NCBI GenBank assembly: GCA_026770615.1
Contig: MU632242.1
Span: 5,980-17,774 of the forward strand
Origin: Pavlovales sp. CCMP2436
Lineage: Eukaryota; Haptophyta; Pavlovophyceae; Pavlovales
Direction: 5' to 3'
DNA: 11,795 nucleotides
Under the pieces are notes generated by a model that had not been told where the DNA came from, searched no databases, and saw only the letters and a program-made list of their open reading frames with translations. Shown in pieces: positions 1-7,824 of this stretch. The first letter of the stretch is position 1; every line of letters begins with the position of its first letter. The translations under genes and the position numbers were made by a program.

Positions 1-2
1 TC

Positions 3-3000
3 GCCGCGGGCGCCGCGACGCGCTGGGAGCTGGGCGGTGCGCTCGCGGCGTACGTTGCCTGGCGCGAGGTTGCGCGCGGCCGCCGGCTGCAGCTGGCCGC
101 GCTGGTCCACCTGATGCACGGCGCGTTCCTGCGCGGCTTCGCCGCGTGGGCGGGAGCGCACAGCCGCGCGGCCGCGGGCAGGGCGCTTGTCTCCGAGGCC
201 CTTGGCCGCTGGGCGTCGGCTGGTTTGGCCGCAGCGACGCGTGCGTGGGTCGCGGGCGCACGCCTCCGCCGCCTCACTGCCCACGCAAGCTTGCGCTGGC
301 TGCGCGTGGGCAAGGCCCGCGGCTGGCGCGCCTGGCGTGTGTTCGCGCTTGCACGCCGCCCCCTGGTCGCGGGCGCGCTGCCGATCGAGCCGCGCCTGCG
401 CGCTGCGGTCGCGCGCTGGCGCTTCGCGGCGGCTGGGGCGCGCAACGCGCTCGCGCTCGCGCTGGCGCGCTCGCTCGAGGGCGCAACTGCCGCGTCCTTC
501 CGGCGGTGGACGCAGGTGTCGCGCGTCTCGCGCTCGGCCGCGTCGTTCGACGCCGCGATGCTGCTCGCAGCTCACCGCAGCTCGTGGGCTGGCTGGCGCT
601 CCGTGAGCGGCGCGTGGGCGATGGCGCTGCGCGCGGCACAAAGCTGGCGCCTCTCCGCGCAGTCGGCGGCTGTGCGGCGCTGGTCGGCGCGTGCGTGCGC
701 GCAGGCCGCGCTGACGAGCGGGCTGCGGCGCTGGTCGGCGGGCGCGTCCGGGCGCGCGCTTGACCAGTGGCGCCTGTTTACGGACCGGCGGCACGGCGCC
801 GGCGCGCTGGCCGCCTCGACGCTGCTCCACTGGCGGGCGCGCCTGCTCGGCCTCGCGCTGTGCCGCTGGCTCGCGTCGAGCTCCGGCGGCGCGCGCGCAC
901 ACTCGGTGGGCAGGCTCGCCGCGCTGCGCTGGGCCGGCGCGGCGCTCGGCCGCTGCCAGCGTGCGTGGGGGGCCGAGGCCGCGCGCTTTATTGCCGCGCG
1001 CGCCGCGGCGCGCACGCTGCGCACAGGCCGCACGGGCCGGTCGCTGCGCACATGGCGCGCGGCGCGCACGCTGGCGGCGGCGGCGGCCCGCCTCGGCGAG
1101 GCGGTGCGGGCCGCACTACGCGACGCGTGCGCGCGGCTGCGGCAGCACGCGGCGCTGCGCGCGCTCGCCGCCGATCTCGTCGGCCTTTCCCGGGCGTACG
1201 ACGAACAGCGGCGACTGGCACGGCTGCTCGCCTCGTGGGTGCGCCACGCCTTCGCCGCGCTTGGGCGCGCGTCGTCGGCGCAGATGGCGCGCGCGGCGCT
1301 CCTCGCGCGCGCTGGGCTTGCACTCGGCCTGTGCGCCGACTGGGCCCGCCTGCGCGGCGTGCAGCGCGAGCTGCGCGCGCGCGTGAGCGCGCACAGCGCG
1401 CTGCGGCTGCGCGCAAGCGCGCTCGGCCGGTGGGCCCGTGCTGCGGCAACCGGCGCGCCCGGCGCGTCGGCGTGCGCGGCGCTTGGGCCGCGGCGCGAGG
1501 CCGCGGCCCTGCGCGCCGCGCTGCGCGGCTGGCGCAGCCGCTGCGTGGCGCGCGCGGCGAGCGCGGCGGCGGCGGGCGCGCGTGCGCAGCGGGGCGCGGC
1601 GGGCGTGGCCTTCCGCCAGTGGACGCACGTCTCGCGGCTGACGCGCTCGGCGGCGTCCATCAAGCAGGTGACGCTTCGCGCCGCGCGCGCTGCCTCGTGG
1701 GCGCGGTGGCGCGGGGCGAGCGGCCTGCGGCGGCTGCTGAGCCGCGCCGCGCGCGGCCGGGCTGCGCGTGCGCCGGCGCGCGCGCTGCATCGCTGGTACG
1801 CGGGCGCGATCGGCTCGCTGCAGATCGCCTCGTCGCTGCGCCGATGGCGGCGCGCTTCCTCGGCGGGTGCGCTCGAGGCGTGGCGCGCGTGGCTCGACCG
1901 GCGGCACAGCGGCGGCGCGGTCGCGGCCGCCGCGCTGCTCCACTGGCAGCAGGGCGCGTCCGCGCGCGCCCGGCGCGCCTGGGCCGCCGCGGCCGCAGCG
2001 GCGCTCGAGCTGCTCGCCGTCGCGGCCGCCGCCTCGGCGCAGCGCGAGCTGCGCGACGCGCACCGCGGCGTGCGCGCGTGGGGCATGCACGTCGCGCGGC
2101 GCGTGCTAGTGCGCCGGGCTCGCGCCGCGGGCGTCGCCGCGCGGTGGGCGCGCGGGCTGCGCACGTGGAGGACGGGCGCGTGCGCGCCCGTGACGGCGAC
2201 CGTGCTCCGGCGGCGCGGCGCGCTCCGTGAAGCGCTCGCCAGCTGGCGCTCGGCCGCCGACCGCGCGGCGCGGGGGCGCGCCGCGCCCTGCCGGTGGGCC
2301 GCGGGCGCATCCGGGTGCGCGCTCGACCAGTGGCGCCTGTGGACAGACCGCGCGCACGGCGCCGGAGCGCTGGCGGCCGCCGCCGCGATCACGTGGCAGA
2401 GCCTCGCCCACCGCGCCGCGTGGCGCGCGTGGCTCGGGCGCGCGCGCGAGGCGTCCGCCCTCTCGGCTGCGGCCTCGGCGTGGCGCGCGCAGCGGCTCGG
2501 CGGCTGGCTCCGCCGCTGGCGGCGCGCGCAGTCCGGGCAGTTGGCGGCGGCCGCATCCGCCGTGTCAACGGCGCCCGCGGCCAGCCGGCTGCCGCCGGCG
2601 CTCGCGCTGTGGCGCGAGCAGTCGCGCCGCGCGACGGCGCGCTTCGAGCTGGCCGCCTCGTTCATCGCGCGGCTGGAGCTGCGGCGCGTGTTCACGGCCT
2701 ACCGCGCGTGGGCCAACGGCGTCTCGCTCGAGAGCCTCAGCGGCGAGCGCGCGCTCGCCTCGCGCCTGCGCGTGCTGCTCGAGGGCGTGCGCGCCTGGCG
2801 CGCGCGCTTTGCCGGCGCGATTCGGCTCGGCCGCGAGCTCGAGGTGCGGCTGCGCGCCGCCGCCGCCGCGCGCGCACTGCGCGCGTGGCGGCTGGCAGAC
2901 GGCACCAAGGCGGCACGCGCCCCGCCGCAGCTCACCGCCTGCGTGGCGCGGTGGCGCTCGGCCGCGGTGCTGCGCGGGATCGCCAGCATGCACCTCGCCG

Positions 3001-4043
3001 AGAGCACTGCACTCGCCGCCTTCTCGGCACAGCGGCACGCCGTCGCCGCGTGGGCGCTGCACGCGCTCCACCTGCGCGTCTTCGCGCTCGGCACGCTGCG
3101 CCGCGCGGAGGCGGACAACGCCTCGGCACTTGTCACGCTGCAGCTGTGGCGCGACACGACGCGCTACGCCATGGTGCGCGCGGCGCAGCGCGCTGCGACC
3201 GCGCAGCACGCCAAGCTGGCGGCGCTGTTGAGTGGCTGGCAGCAGCTGCGCGCCTACGCGCTCGTCGAGCTGCGCGCCGACGCGCTTGTCTCGGCGACCG
3301 TGGCCGACGGGGAGGAGTTGCGGCGCGCGTTCGGCCTGCTCCGTGTCTCGGCGAGCACAGCCGCCGACCGATCCATGGTCGAGCGGTGCGCGCGGGGCGC
3401 GCTGCGCTTGGTGCTGGCGCGGTGGCGCGACGAGTGCCTTGTGGTCGAGCGCGCGCTCGTGTCGAGCGCGGGCTTCGCAGTGCGCCAGGAGCTGCGGGCG
3501 ACGCTGCGCGCGTGGGCCGCGTGGCTCGCCCTGTTACAGGACGCCGCCGCCACGGCCGCACGGCGCGCCGGCGCAATCGAGCGACGCGCGCAGGGCTCGC
3601 TACTCGCGGTGGTGGCGCTGTGGCGCGACGTGGCGAGCGTTGCCGTCGTGCGCGCCGAGCTCGGCGCCGCCATCGCGCAGCACGCGCGCGCGCACGCGCT
3701 GGCGTGCGCGTGGCGCTGCGTGTGCGCCTACATCGTCACCGAGCTACGCGGGCGCGCGCCAGTGACGTCGGCGCGTGTGCAAGTGCGCCGGGCCTTCACG
3801 CAGCTCAAGCGGCGGAGCGAGGTAACGCGGCCCATTGGCGTTGTTACCACTGGGGGGGCCGACCATGCGTTTGCCCGCTGGCGCGTCTACGAGACACTGC
3901 GCGTGTGCACCGCGACGCGAGCCACGCTGGTCAGCGACTACCGTCTGCTGCGCGGGCTCACGCACGCGCTGTTCGCCTGGCGCGAGTACAGCCTGCTGCA
4001 GCACCTGTTCGACGGCTGGCGCGTCAGCAGCCTGCGAGACTGA
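3..4043 (+). CDS. Sfi1-like Trp-repeat protein, 3' part of gene
   Basis: The frame is open from base 3 with no stop upstream, so the gene starts outside the window; the first visible ATG is at 114 but is probably internal. 1,346 residues end at TGA (4041-4043). Trp recurs through the protein in short helical phrases of the type LRRW, ALDQWR, FRRW, LLHW and LALWRD, separated by Ala/Arg/Leu-rich helix. This is the look of Sfi1-type centrin-binding repeats, which form long helical fibres at centrosomes and basal bodies; that role is inferred from repeat style, and no other domain is seen. GC is extreme and codon third positions are nearly all G or C, so several other frames are open by chance. 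No intron is visible. Duplications occur at residues 166-277/537-648 and about 1049-1106/1207-1261. It could instead be another Ala/Arg-rich helical protein. Confidence 0.8.
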   Translation, partial: AAGAATRWELGGALAAYVAWREVARGRRLQLAALVHLMHGAFLRGFAAWAGAHSRAAAGRALVSEALGRWASAGLAAATRAWVAGARLRRLTAHASLRWLRVGKARGWRAWRVFALARRPLVAGALPIEPRLRAAVARWRFAAAGARNALALALARSLEGATAASFRRWTQVSRVSRSAASFDAAMLLAAHRSSWAGWRSVSGAWAMALRAAQSWRLSAQSAAVRRWSARACAQAALTSGLRRWSAGASGRALDQWRLFTDRRHGAGALAASTLLHWRARLLGLALCRWLASSSGGARAHSVGRLAALRWAGAALGRCQRAWGAEAARFIAARAAARTLRTGRTGRSLRTWRAARTLAAAAARLGEAVRAALRDACARLRQHAALRALAADLVGLSRAYDEQRRLARLLASWVRHAFAALGRASSAQMARAALLARAGLALGLCADWARLRGVQRELRARVSAHSALRLRASALGRWARAAATGAPGASACAALGPRREAAALRAALRGWRSRCVARAASAAAAGARAQRGAAGVAFRQWTHVSRLTRSAASIKQVTLRAARAASWARWRGASGLRRLLSRAARGRAARAPARALHRWYAGAIGSLQIASSLRRWRRASSAGALEAWRAWLDRRHSGGAVAAAALLHWQQGASARARRAWAAAAAAALELLAVAAAASAQRELRDAHRGVRAWGMHVARRVLVRRARAAGVAARWARGLRTWRTGACAPVTATVLRRRGALREALASWRSAADRAARGRAAPCRWAAGASGCALDQWRLWTDRAHGAGALAAAAAITWQSLAHRAAWRAWLGRAREASALSAAASAWRAQRLGGWLRRWRRAQSGQLAAAASAVSTAPAASRLPPALALWREQSRRATARFELAASFIARLELRRVFTAYRAWANGVSLESLSGERALASRLRVLLEGVRAWRARFAGAIRLGRELEVRLRAAAAARALRAWRLADGTKAARAPPQLTACVARWRSAAVLRGIASMHLAESTALAAFSAQRHAVAAWALHALHLRVFALGTLRRAEADNASALVTLQLWRDTTRYAMVRAAQRAATAQHAKLAALLSGWQQLRAYALVELRADALVSATVADGEELRRAFGLLRVSASTAADRSMVERCARGALRLVLARWRDECLVVERALVSSAGFAVRQELRATLRAWAAWLALLQDAAATAARRAGAIERRAQGSLLAVVALWRDVASVAVVRAELGAAIAQHARAHALACAWRCVCAYIVTELRGRAPVTSARVQVRRAFTQLKRRSEVTRPIGVVTTGGADHAFARWRVYETLRVCTATRATLVSDYRLLRGLTHALFAWREYSLLQHLFDGWRVSSLRD
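498..833 (+). repeat. Internal duplication in Sfi1-like gene, copy 1
   Basis: Residues 166-277 (numbered from base 3) run from FRRWTQVSRVSRSAAS to LLHW. The copy at 1611-1946 has the same order of motifs (FRQWTHVSRLTRSAAS, then LDRRH, then LLHW) at a constant offset of 1,113 nt, which is 371 codons, with no net indel over 112 codons. This shows one multi-repeat block was duplicated as a unit. Confidence 0.8.
1611..1946 (+). repeat. Internal duplication in Sfi1-like gene, copy 2
   Basis: This is the partner of 498-833. Matched landmarks are FRQW at 1611, LDRRHSGGA near 1893 and LLHW ending at 1946. Divergence is greater in the middle than at the two ends. A third, shorter relative of its end lies at 2304-2396. 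Confidence 0.8.
2304..2396 (+). repeat. Third partial copy of the LDQWR-TDR unit
   Basis: GAS-CALDQWRLWTDR-HGAGALAA repeats the phrase at 741-815. Over the 75 nt 741-815 versus 2304-2378 I count 64 identical bases. This is closer than either is to the corresponding part of copy 2, which suggests a later exchange or gene conversion between copies 1 and 3. Confidence 0.75.
3147..3785 (+). repeat. C-terminal duplicated block in Sfi1-like gene
   Basis: Two blocks begin at LWRD with Trp codons at 3147 and 3621, an offset of 474 nt or 158 codons. Each continues VRA, QHA, a central Trp, an AY dipeptide and ELR (3264 and 3738, same offset). The following RRAF motif lies at 3321 and 3786, so a three-codon indel separates the copies there. 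These repeats are less GC-extreme and more diverged than the N-terminal ones. Confidence 0.7.
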
Positions 4044-4255
4044 GCCTGCTCCTGCTGCCTGCATGATGATCCTGCACAGTCCGTGGGGCTTTGCACCTGC
4101 CTGCATATAAACCTACATATATCTATATTACTGATATGGATCAAGCTGACGTCTGACTGCTGGCGCTACGCATATTGATATATATAAGTTGTATGTGATG
4201 CACTGATCACTTGACACACAGCGACATGACCACTGACGTTTGGCTAAATATGCGA

Positions 4256-4273
4256 TAACAGTTATAACTGTTA
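4256..4273. repeat. 18-bp perfect palindrome
   Basis: TAACAGTTATAACTGTTA equals its own reverse complement. It runs straight into GTTACATGTGTAAC (4270-4283), a second imperfect inverted repeat sharing four bases with it. Function is unknown; it could extrude a cruciform or bind a dimeric protein. Confidence 0.85.
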
Positions 4274-4660
4274 CATGTGTAACTAGTTGCATGTACATAT
4301 TATGGTCGCTGCTCTCCTTCCTCATCTTCGCCATCGGGGTGTTCCTCGCCGATCGGTGGCGTTCCATCTCGGGGGCGATGAGCGCCGGTCGGCCGTGCCG
4401 TGCCAGAGCCAAGTCGCCGTGAGAGAAGGAGAAGGGGGATAAAGGGGAAGCGGAGAAGGCGAGCTAGGCCTAGAGCAGAGTTGCTGCGGCTCGGTACGCG
4501 CGCGATCCAACGGGCAGATGCTGTGCTGTGGAGTGTGGTCGTGGGCAGCTACTCGCTATGACGAGTTAAGCGAGCAGGTGCTGGGCACGGCGGGGGTCCA
4601 TATACGTAAGCTCAGTGGCCACCCGTTCGTATTATATCATTATAGTTGGTGATTGTTGTT

Positions 4661-4664
4661 TATT
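4661..4664. repeat. Target-site duplication, left (TATT)
   Basis: TATT abuts the left inverted repeat and is repeated at 7821-7824 after the right one. The fifth outward base differs, so the duplication is 4 bp. A chance 4-base match is 1 in 256; its exact position against both repeat ends makes it credible. Confidence 0.75.
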
Positions 4665-4717
4665 GGCTATGGCTCAGGTCACCCCCTGACAGCTATTAAG
4701 TGGGCGAAGACCATCTA
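4665..4717 (+). repeat. Left terminal inverted repeat
   Basis: The outer 28 bases begin GGCTATGGCTCAGG and end CCTGACAG at 4692. Then come 13 bases absent from the right arm (4693-4705), then 12 more shared bases (GAAGACCATCTA). A small internal hairpin, GTCA-CCCCC-TGAC, lies within the outer part. Confidence 0.92.
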
Positions 4718-4792
4718 CCGAGATGAGAGCATTCCTGACGGGCTACGCCGAAATTTAAAGTGTTTATTGGTCGGGCTTAACGAGCTCTAATT

Positions 4793-4807
4793 TATAAAAA
4801 AAATCAG
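4793..4807 (+). promoter_or_regulatory. TATA-like element of the transposon gene
   Basis: TATAAAAAAAATCAG lies 133 bases upstream of the ATG at 4940, inside the transposon. A near-identical TATAAAAATCAG stands upstream of the zinc-finger gene at 8159-8170. A promoter role is inferred only from sequence and position. Confidence 0.35.
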
Positions 4808-5599
4808 ATTCAAGTCTTCATGGGCGAGCCAGGGATCAATAACTAACGCGCGCCGATTTTAAACATGTTTCGAACCGTTTTTTAAACCCTACTTCTGCTC
4901 TGGATCGCTCCAGACTTGCAGCATCCGCCCGCCGCTGCGATGTCGCTCCGCTGGCCAGAGCCGCTCGCTGTGCTCGTCGGCAAAAGCGTTGATGACCTCC
5001 TTGCGCGCTTGTGCAATGAGGACAACGTGCACTCCGCGGAGACGGGGGGGAGCGCAGCCAAGCGCGAGTACGTTCAGGTGTCGCTCAGCTGCTGCCGGGC
5101 GGTGGACCCAACGAAGCGGATGCAGCTCAAGTGCAGTACCTCGGCTGTGCACCCCATGCTGCAGCATGCGATCTTGCAGCTCGTCAACGAGAATCTCGCA
5201 ACGCACCACTGCCGCGTGCAGCTCGAGCCCGAGCCCGCGCCGCCCGAGCTGGTGCCGCGCTTGTCGCGCGCGCGCTCGGAGCCGGCCGAGACCGGGCCTC
5301 CGCCGCTGTGGCGGGCGCGCAGCGCGCCCGAGTCCGTAGAGGCGAAGCGCGGGCGCACTGATGATGATGCAGACGACAACTGGACGACGTGGGACCTGCG
5401 CGAGCTCACTCGGCAAGAACAAATCTTCCACGCACGCGCTCAGGTGCCGATCGATGCAGACAACGGCGACGCATTCACTGCGCGGCAGCGCAGAGTTGCG
5501 CTTAACCACGCGCGCAGGGGTGTGCTCGCATCACTGCGTTATCACGCTGCCGGCTCTGCTGAGCGCGTTGCCGATCTCATCGTCGGTGCCGTGTCTGCG

Positions 5600-5618
5600 T
5601 TCGGCGTCGGCGAGCGAG
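5600..5618 (+). other. Frame change inside the transposon gene
   Basis: Frame 2 upstream and frame 3 downstream are both coherent, and the switch needs one extra base (or two missing). Downstream of the window, frame 2 degenerates to Arg-rich shadow text ending at 5653. No GT-AG intron fits such a short distance, so an indel is the simplest reading. The sequence here is rich in GCG/GGC repeats, where both replication slippage and sequencing error are common. Confidence 0.7.
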
Positions 5619-6458
5619 TCCTTCGAGGCGTTCGTGCCCGAGCGCGCGGCTAGTGGAGACGACGCGGCGGAGCCTGCGCTCTACATTGTGTCGCGGGCGC
5701 GCGAGGCCCTCTCCGACCTCAAGGAGTGCCAGACGGAGGCGCAGCGCGGCGAGTACTACGCCGCGCTCTGCGTACTCTCACCAGAGGCGGTGGTCGAGCG
5801 AGAGACGGGAGGCATGGGGCGGCGGGTGAAGGCAGCACTCGGCCTCAGCCGATCGAACGCAGTGTTCGACGAATGCCGAAAGATCCGCGCAGCTTTTGAC
5901 GCCTCGGTCCGGCGCAAGGAGGAACCGATCGCTGTGGGCGATAGCGTGCTGACGCGGAGCTCCACAGTTGCGGGCGTGGTGCGCGAGCTGCACCCCGATT
6001 CCTCTTGCACTGTCGAGTACACGGCGGAGGGCATGAGCACGCTGATTGAGTACAAGCACGCTGGCCGCCCGACAAAGGGTGTGCGCTCTGCTGCCGCGCC
6101 GATCGGCGCGCCCGCCGAGGAAGCCGCAGTGGCCGGGTTGTCTGGGCGGGCTGCTGGGGTCAGTGGGACTCGTCAGTTCGCGGCCCTCCGGCGACCACCT
6201 GTTCGGCTAGCGCCTTCTGCGCGCGCCGAGCGGAAAGACAAGCTTTCCGCTGCTGACGTGGCCAAAGTACACGCCTTCTTCTACGACAACGGTGCCGTCA
6301 GCCCGTGCACGCGCGACCGCGTGAGAAGGCACGTCGGCCCCAACCTTTGGCAAGTCGCGCAGGCGCTGGTCGCGATGCAGACTATGGACGCACTCTTCTC
6401 GCAGTTCCAGACCGAGAACGTCCTCTGCGGCACGGCGCTCAGCTATTCATCCTTTAAA

Positions 6459-6461
6459 TAG
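6459..6461 (+). other. In-frame TAG within the transposon gene
   Basis: The text before (LSYSSFK) and after (LAPWNLRRVKRETCSC) forms one continuous domain in frame 3, and the same frame stays open to 6896. The TAG therefore replaces a sense codon. It may be a nonsense mutation, a readthrough site or a recoded codon. Confidence 0.75.
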
Positions 6462-6779
6462 CTCGCGCCGTGGAACCTCCGGCGCGTCAAACGCGAGACA
6501 TGTTCGTGCCGTACTTGCGAACTGTACAAATGCTATCACGACGCAATGCACACGGTGCCCGCCATCTTCTCACTCCCAGACGCAACGCCCGCCGCATCGC
6601 CCGCTGCGGAAGTGCCTGCAGCAGCAAACGCATCATCCGCTGCGGGAGCGCCCGCCGCAGCACCTGCATCGCCCGCGGCTGATGCGCCAGCTGCCTCGCT
6701 TGGCAATGCTTGCTCAGACTACTCGAGCAAAGTCAGCCGCCTGCTCGAATTCAGCAGGCTCGAGTCCAAGCGCGAACAG

Positions 6780-6913
6780 GTAATCTCCTTTTTATGTGTG
6801 TGTGTGTTCAGTGTGTGTTGGAGGAGGGGGCGGGGGGGTTCTGACTCTGTTATACTATACTATATTTGTATGTGCGGTATCTACGGTGTGGATTAGTTAT
6901 TACGCTGACGGAG
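6780..6913 (+). other. Possible GT-AG intron or deletion scar
   Basis: CAG followed by GTAATC at 6780 is a good splice donor, and an AG ending at 6913 would join frame 3 to the downstream frame 2 exon (KREQ then KLIAARTFGCWCEC). The block contains GT runs, a G run (6826-6840) and a TATACTATACTATA stretch. Equally, KREQVISFLC may be coding read into low-complexity filler left by loss of the central domain. Confidence 0.45.
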
Positions 6914-7725
6914 AAGTTGATCGCGGCGCGCACTTTCGGCTGCTGGTGCGAGTGCTGCTGGGATTGCGTGTGCGCTGGGGGCATGGGCTCGACATGCCCG
7001 AGCCCCGCCGTAGGCTGCGGACGGCCGATGTGCGAGTGGGTCGTGCAGGAGCTGCATCAGATCGACGCGCGCACAGTGCAGAAGACGCGCACGACCGCGC
7101 AGGCGGCGGGCAAAGGATTCGCGAAGAAGCTGCGGCCAGGAGACTGGGTGGTCGCGCAAGCGCGCGAGTGTGGACGCGGGTGGGGGGCAGGGGATTGGTA
7201 CTGGATTGGGCAGGGTGCCGACGCAGGCGACGGCTCGTGCATCATCAAGGAGTTCACACACGCAGGCGGCAAGCTCGAGCAGACCACCTTCACCAAGGGC
7301 TACATCGCGCTTGCGGTTAAGTGGTTCGAACGCCACCCTGCCGACCCCGAGGGCATACATTTCGTCGAGTGGGATCCTGTGGCTGCCGGCAACGACCCCG
7401 ATGCCCGCTTTGTCCTCAACGCGACCGAGGTGCGCGCGGTAAACGTGAAGCTCAACGTGGTCCCGCCTGTTGGTCGGCCGCTTGTCGTCAGCCGGGCGCG
7501 CCGGTCGGGCGTGCAGCCGCGCGCACCCGAGGCACCGACGATCTGGGAGCTCCCCCGCAAGGCGCACGGCGAGATCCTCGCCACTCTGTGGTGATGGTCG
7601 CTGCTGGACGCGCTCCCGCACGCGGCGCAAGTTGAGAGTTTGCATGATCGAATTTAAATGTTAACACTTTTTCATGTGTATTTAATTAGAGCAAGGGAGT
7701 TGTTGGGAGCCGATAATATCTAAAA

Positions 7726-7731
7726 AATAAA
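7726..7731 (+). promoter_or_regulatory. AATAAA polyadenylation-type signal
   Basis: AATAAA lies 132 bases after the TGA at 7592-7594 and before the right inverted repeat, inside an A+T-rich stretch. It is placed correctly for the transposon transcript, but the motif is short and haptophyte-type genomes do not use it strictly. Confidence 0.35.
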
Positions 7732-7778
7732 ACCGAATCCACAAATCGCGATTTAGTTCAGAATATCCTGGCCACTTT

Positions 7779-7820
7779 TAGATGGTCTTCCCCTGTCAGG
7801 GGGTGACCTGAGCCATAGCC
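7779..7820 (-). repeat. Right terminal inverted repeat
   Basis: This is the reverse complement of the left arm: 28 perfect outer bases (7793-7820) and 12 inner bases (7779-7790), separated by only two bases. Its junction forms an odd palindrome CCCCTGTCAGGGG at 7790-7802 that the left arm lacks. Confidence 0.92.
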
Positions 7821-7824
7821 TATT
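7821..7824. repeat. Target-site duplication, right (TATT)
   Basis: This is the partner of 4661-4664. Removing the element and one copy gives an empty site reading GTTGTTTATTAACAG. Confidence 0.75.

Larger units (their letters stand above)
4044..4664. other. A+T-richer spacer downstream of the Sfi1-like gene
   Basis: This should hold the 3' UTR of the upstream gene. I see no canonical AATAAA just after the stop. It contains TA-rich stretches (about 4105-4190), an 18-bp palindrome at 4256-4273, and a purine-rich run at 4420-4460. The frame at 4240-4422 has no ATG-context or family features and I do not call it a gene. Confidence 0.6.
4940..7594 (+). pseudogene. Multidomain transposon protein, interrupted
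   Basis: Start is the ATG at 4940 (MSLRWPEPLAVLVG). Frame 2 is open to 5653, but sense changes to frame 3 between about 5600 and 5618: GAVSAFGVG then ESFEAFVPERAA. Frame 3 holds a helical segment (5680-5900), a small barrel-like segment around VGDSVLTRS (5936) and an LSAADVAKVHAFF segment (about 6242-6280). It meets TAG at 6459-6461, yet continues sensibly: LAPWNLRRVKRETCSCRTC with a Cys cluster (6501-6518), an Ala/Pro linker, and SRLLEFSRLESKREQ. After the GT-rich block at 6780-6913 the C-terminal part is in frame 2: a Cys-rich segment (6941-7033), a GDWVVAQA barrel-like domain (7140-7450), NATEVRAVNVKL, and WELPRKAHGEILATLW before TGA. From memory, this order resembles a little-described family of algal and invertebrate transposon proteins whose central catalytic part would lie where the block is. 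So this copy is probably inactive and internally deleted. Confidence 0.72.
4665..7820 (+). mobile_element. Complete DNA transposon with terminal inverted repeats
   Basis: The first 28 bases (4665-4692) match the reverse complement of the last 28 (7793-7820) without a mismatch. Further inside, 12 bases (4706-4717) match the reverse complement of 7779-7790. TATT lies immediately outside both ends (4661-4664 and 7821-7824), as expected for a 4-bp target-site duplication. The body carries a single interrupted protein gene on the plus strand, a TATA-like site upstream of it and an AATAAA after it. GC is lower than in the Sfi1-like gene. I cannot assign a standard superfamily: the 4-bp duplication and the termini are the best handles, and the readable protein parts lack an obvious DDE, tyrosine-recombinase or HUH signature. 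Confidence 0.88.

Noticed and set aside
767..2230. Further long plus-strand frames (also 2294-4066) overlapping the Sfi1-like gene
   Set aside because: Same cause. Only the frame from base 3 to 4043 carries the regular Trp phrases and runs unbroken through the region.
572..2695. A 707-codon open frame on the minus strand opposite the Sfi1-like gene
   Set aside because: It is a shadow of extreme GC content: stop codons are rare in every frame here. Its translation is only Ala/Arg/Ser-rich with no domain.
4240..4422. 60-codon frame with a hydrophobic stretch as a small membrane protein
   Set aside because: The hydrophobic residues come from A+T-rich spacer and the C-terminus is GC-rich noise. 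The opposite strand is equally open.
6796..6840. GT and G runs as a telomere-like or CRISPR-type repeat
   Set aside because: No regular unit or spacer pattern; it is low-complexity sequence in a likely intron or deletion scar.
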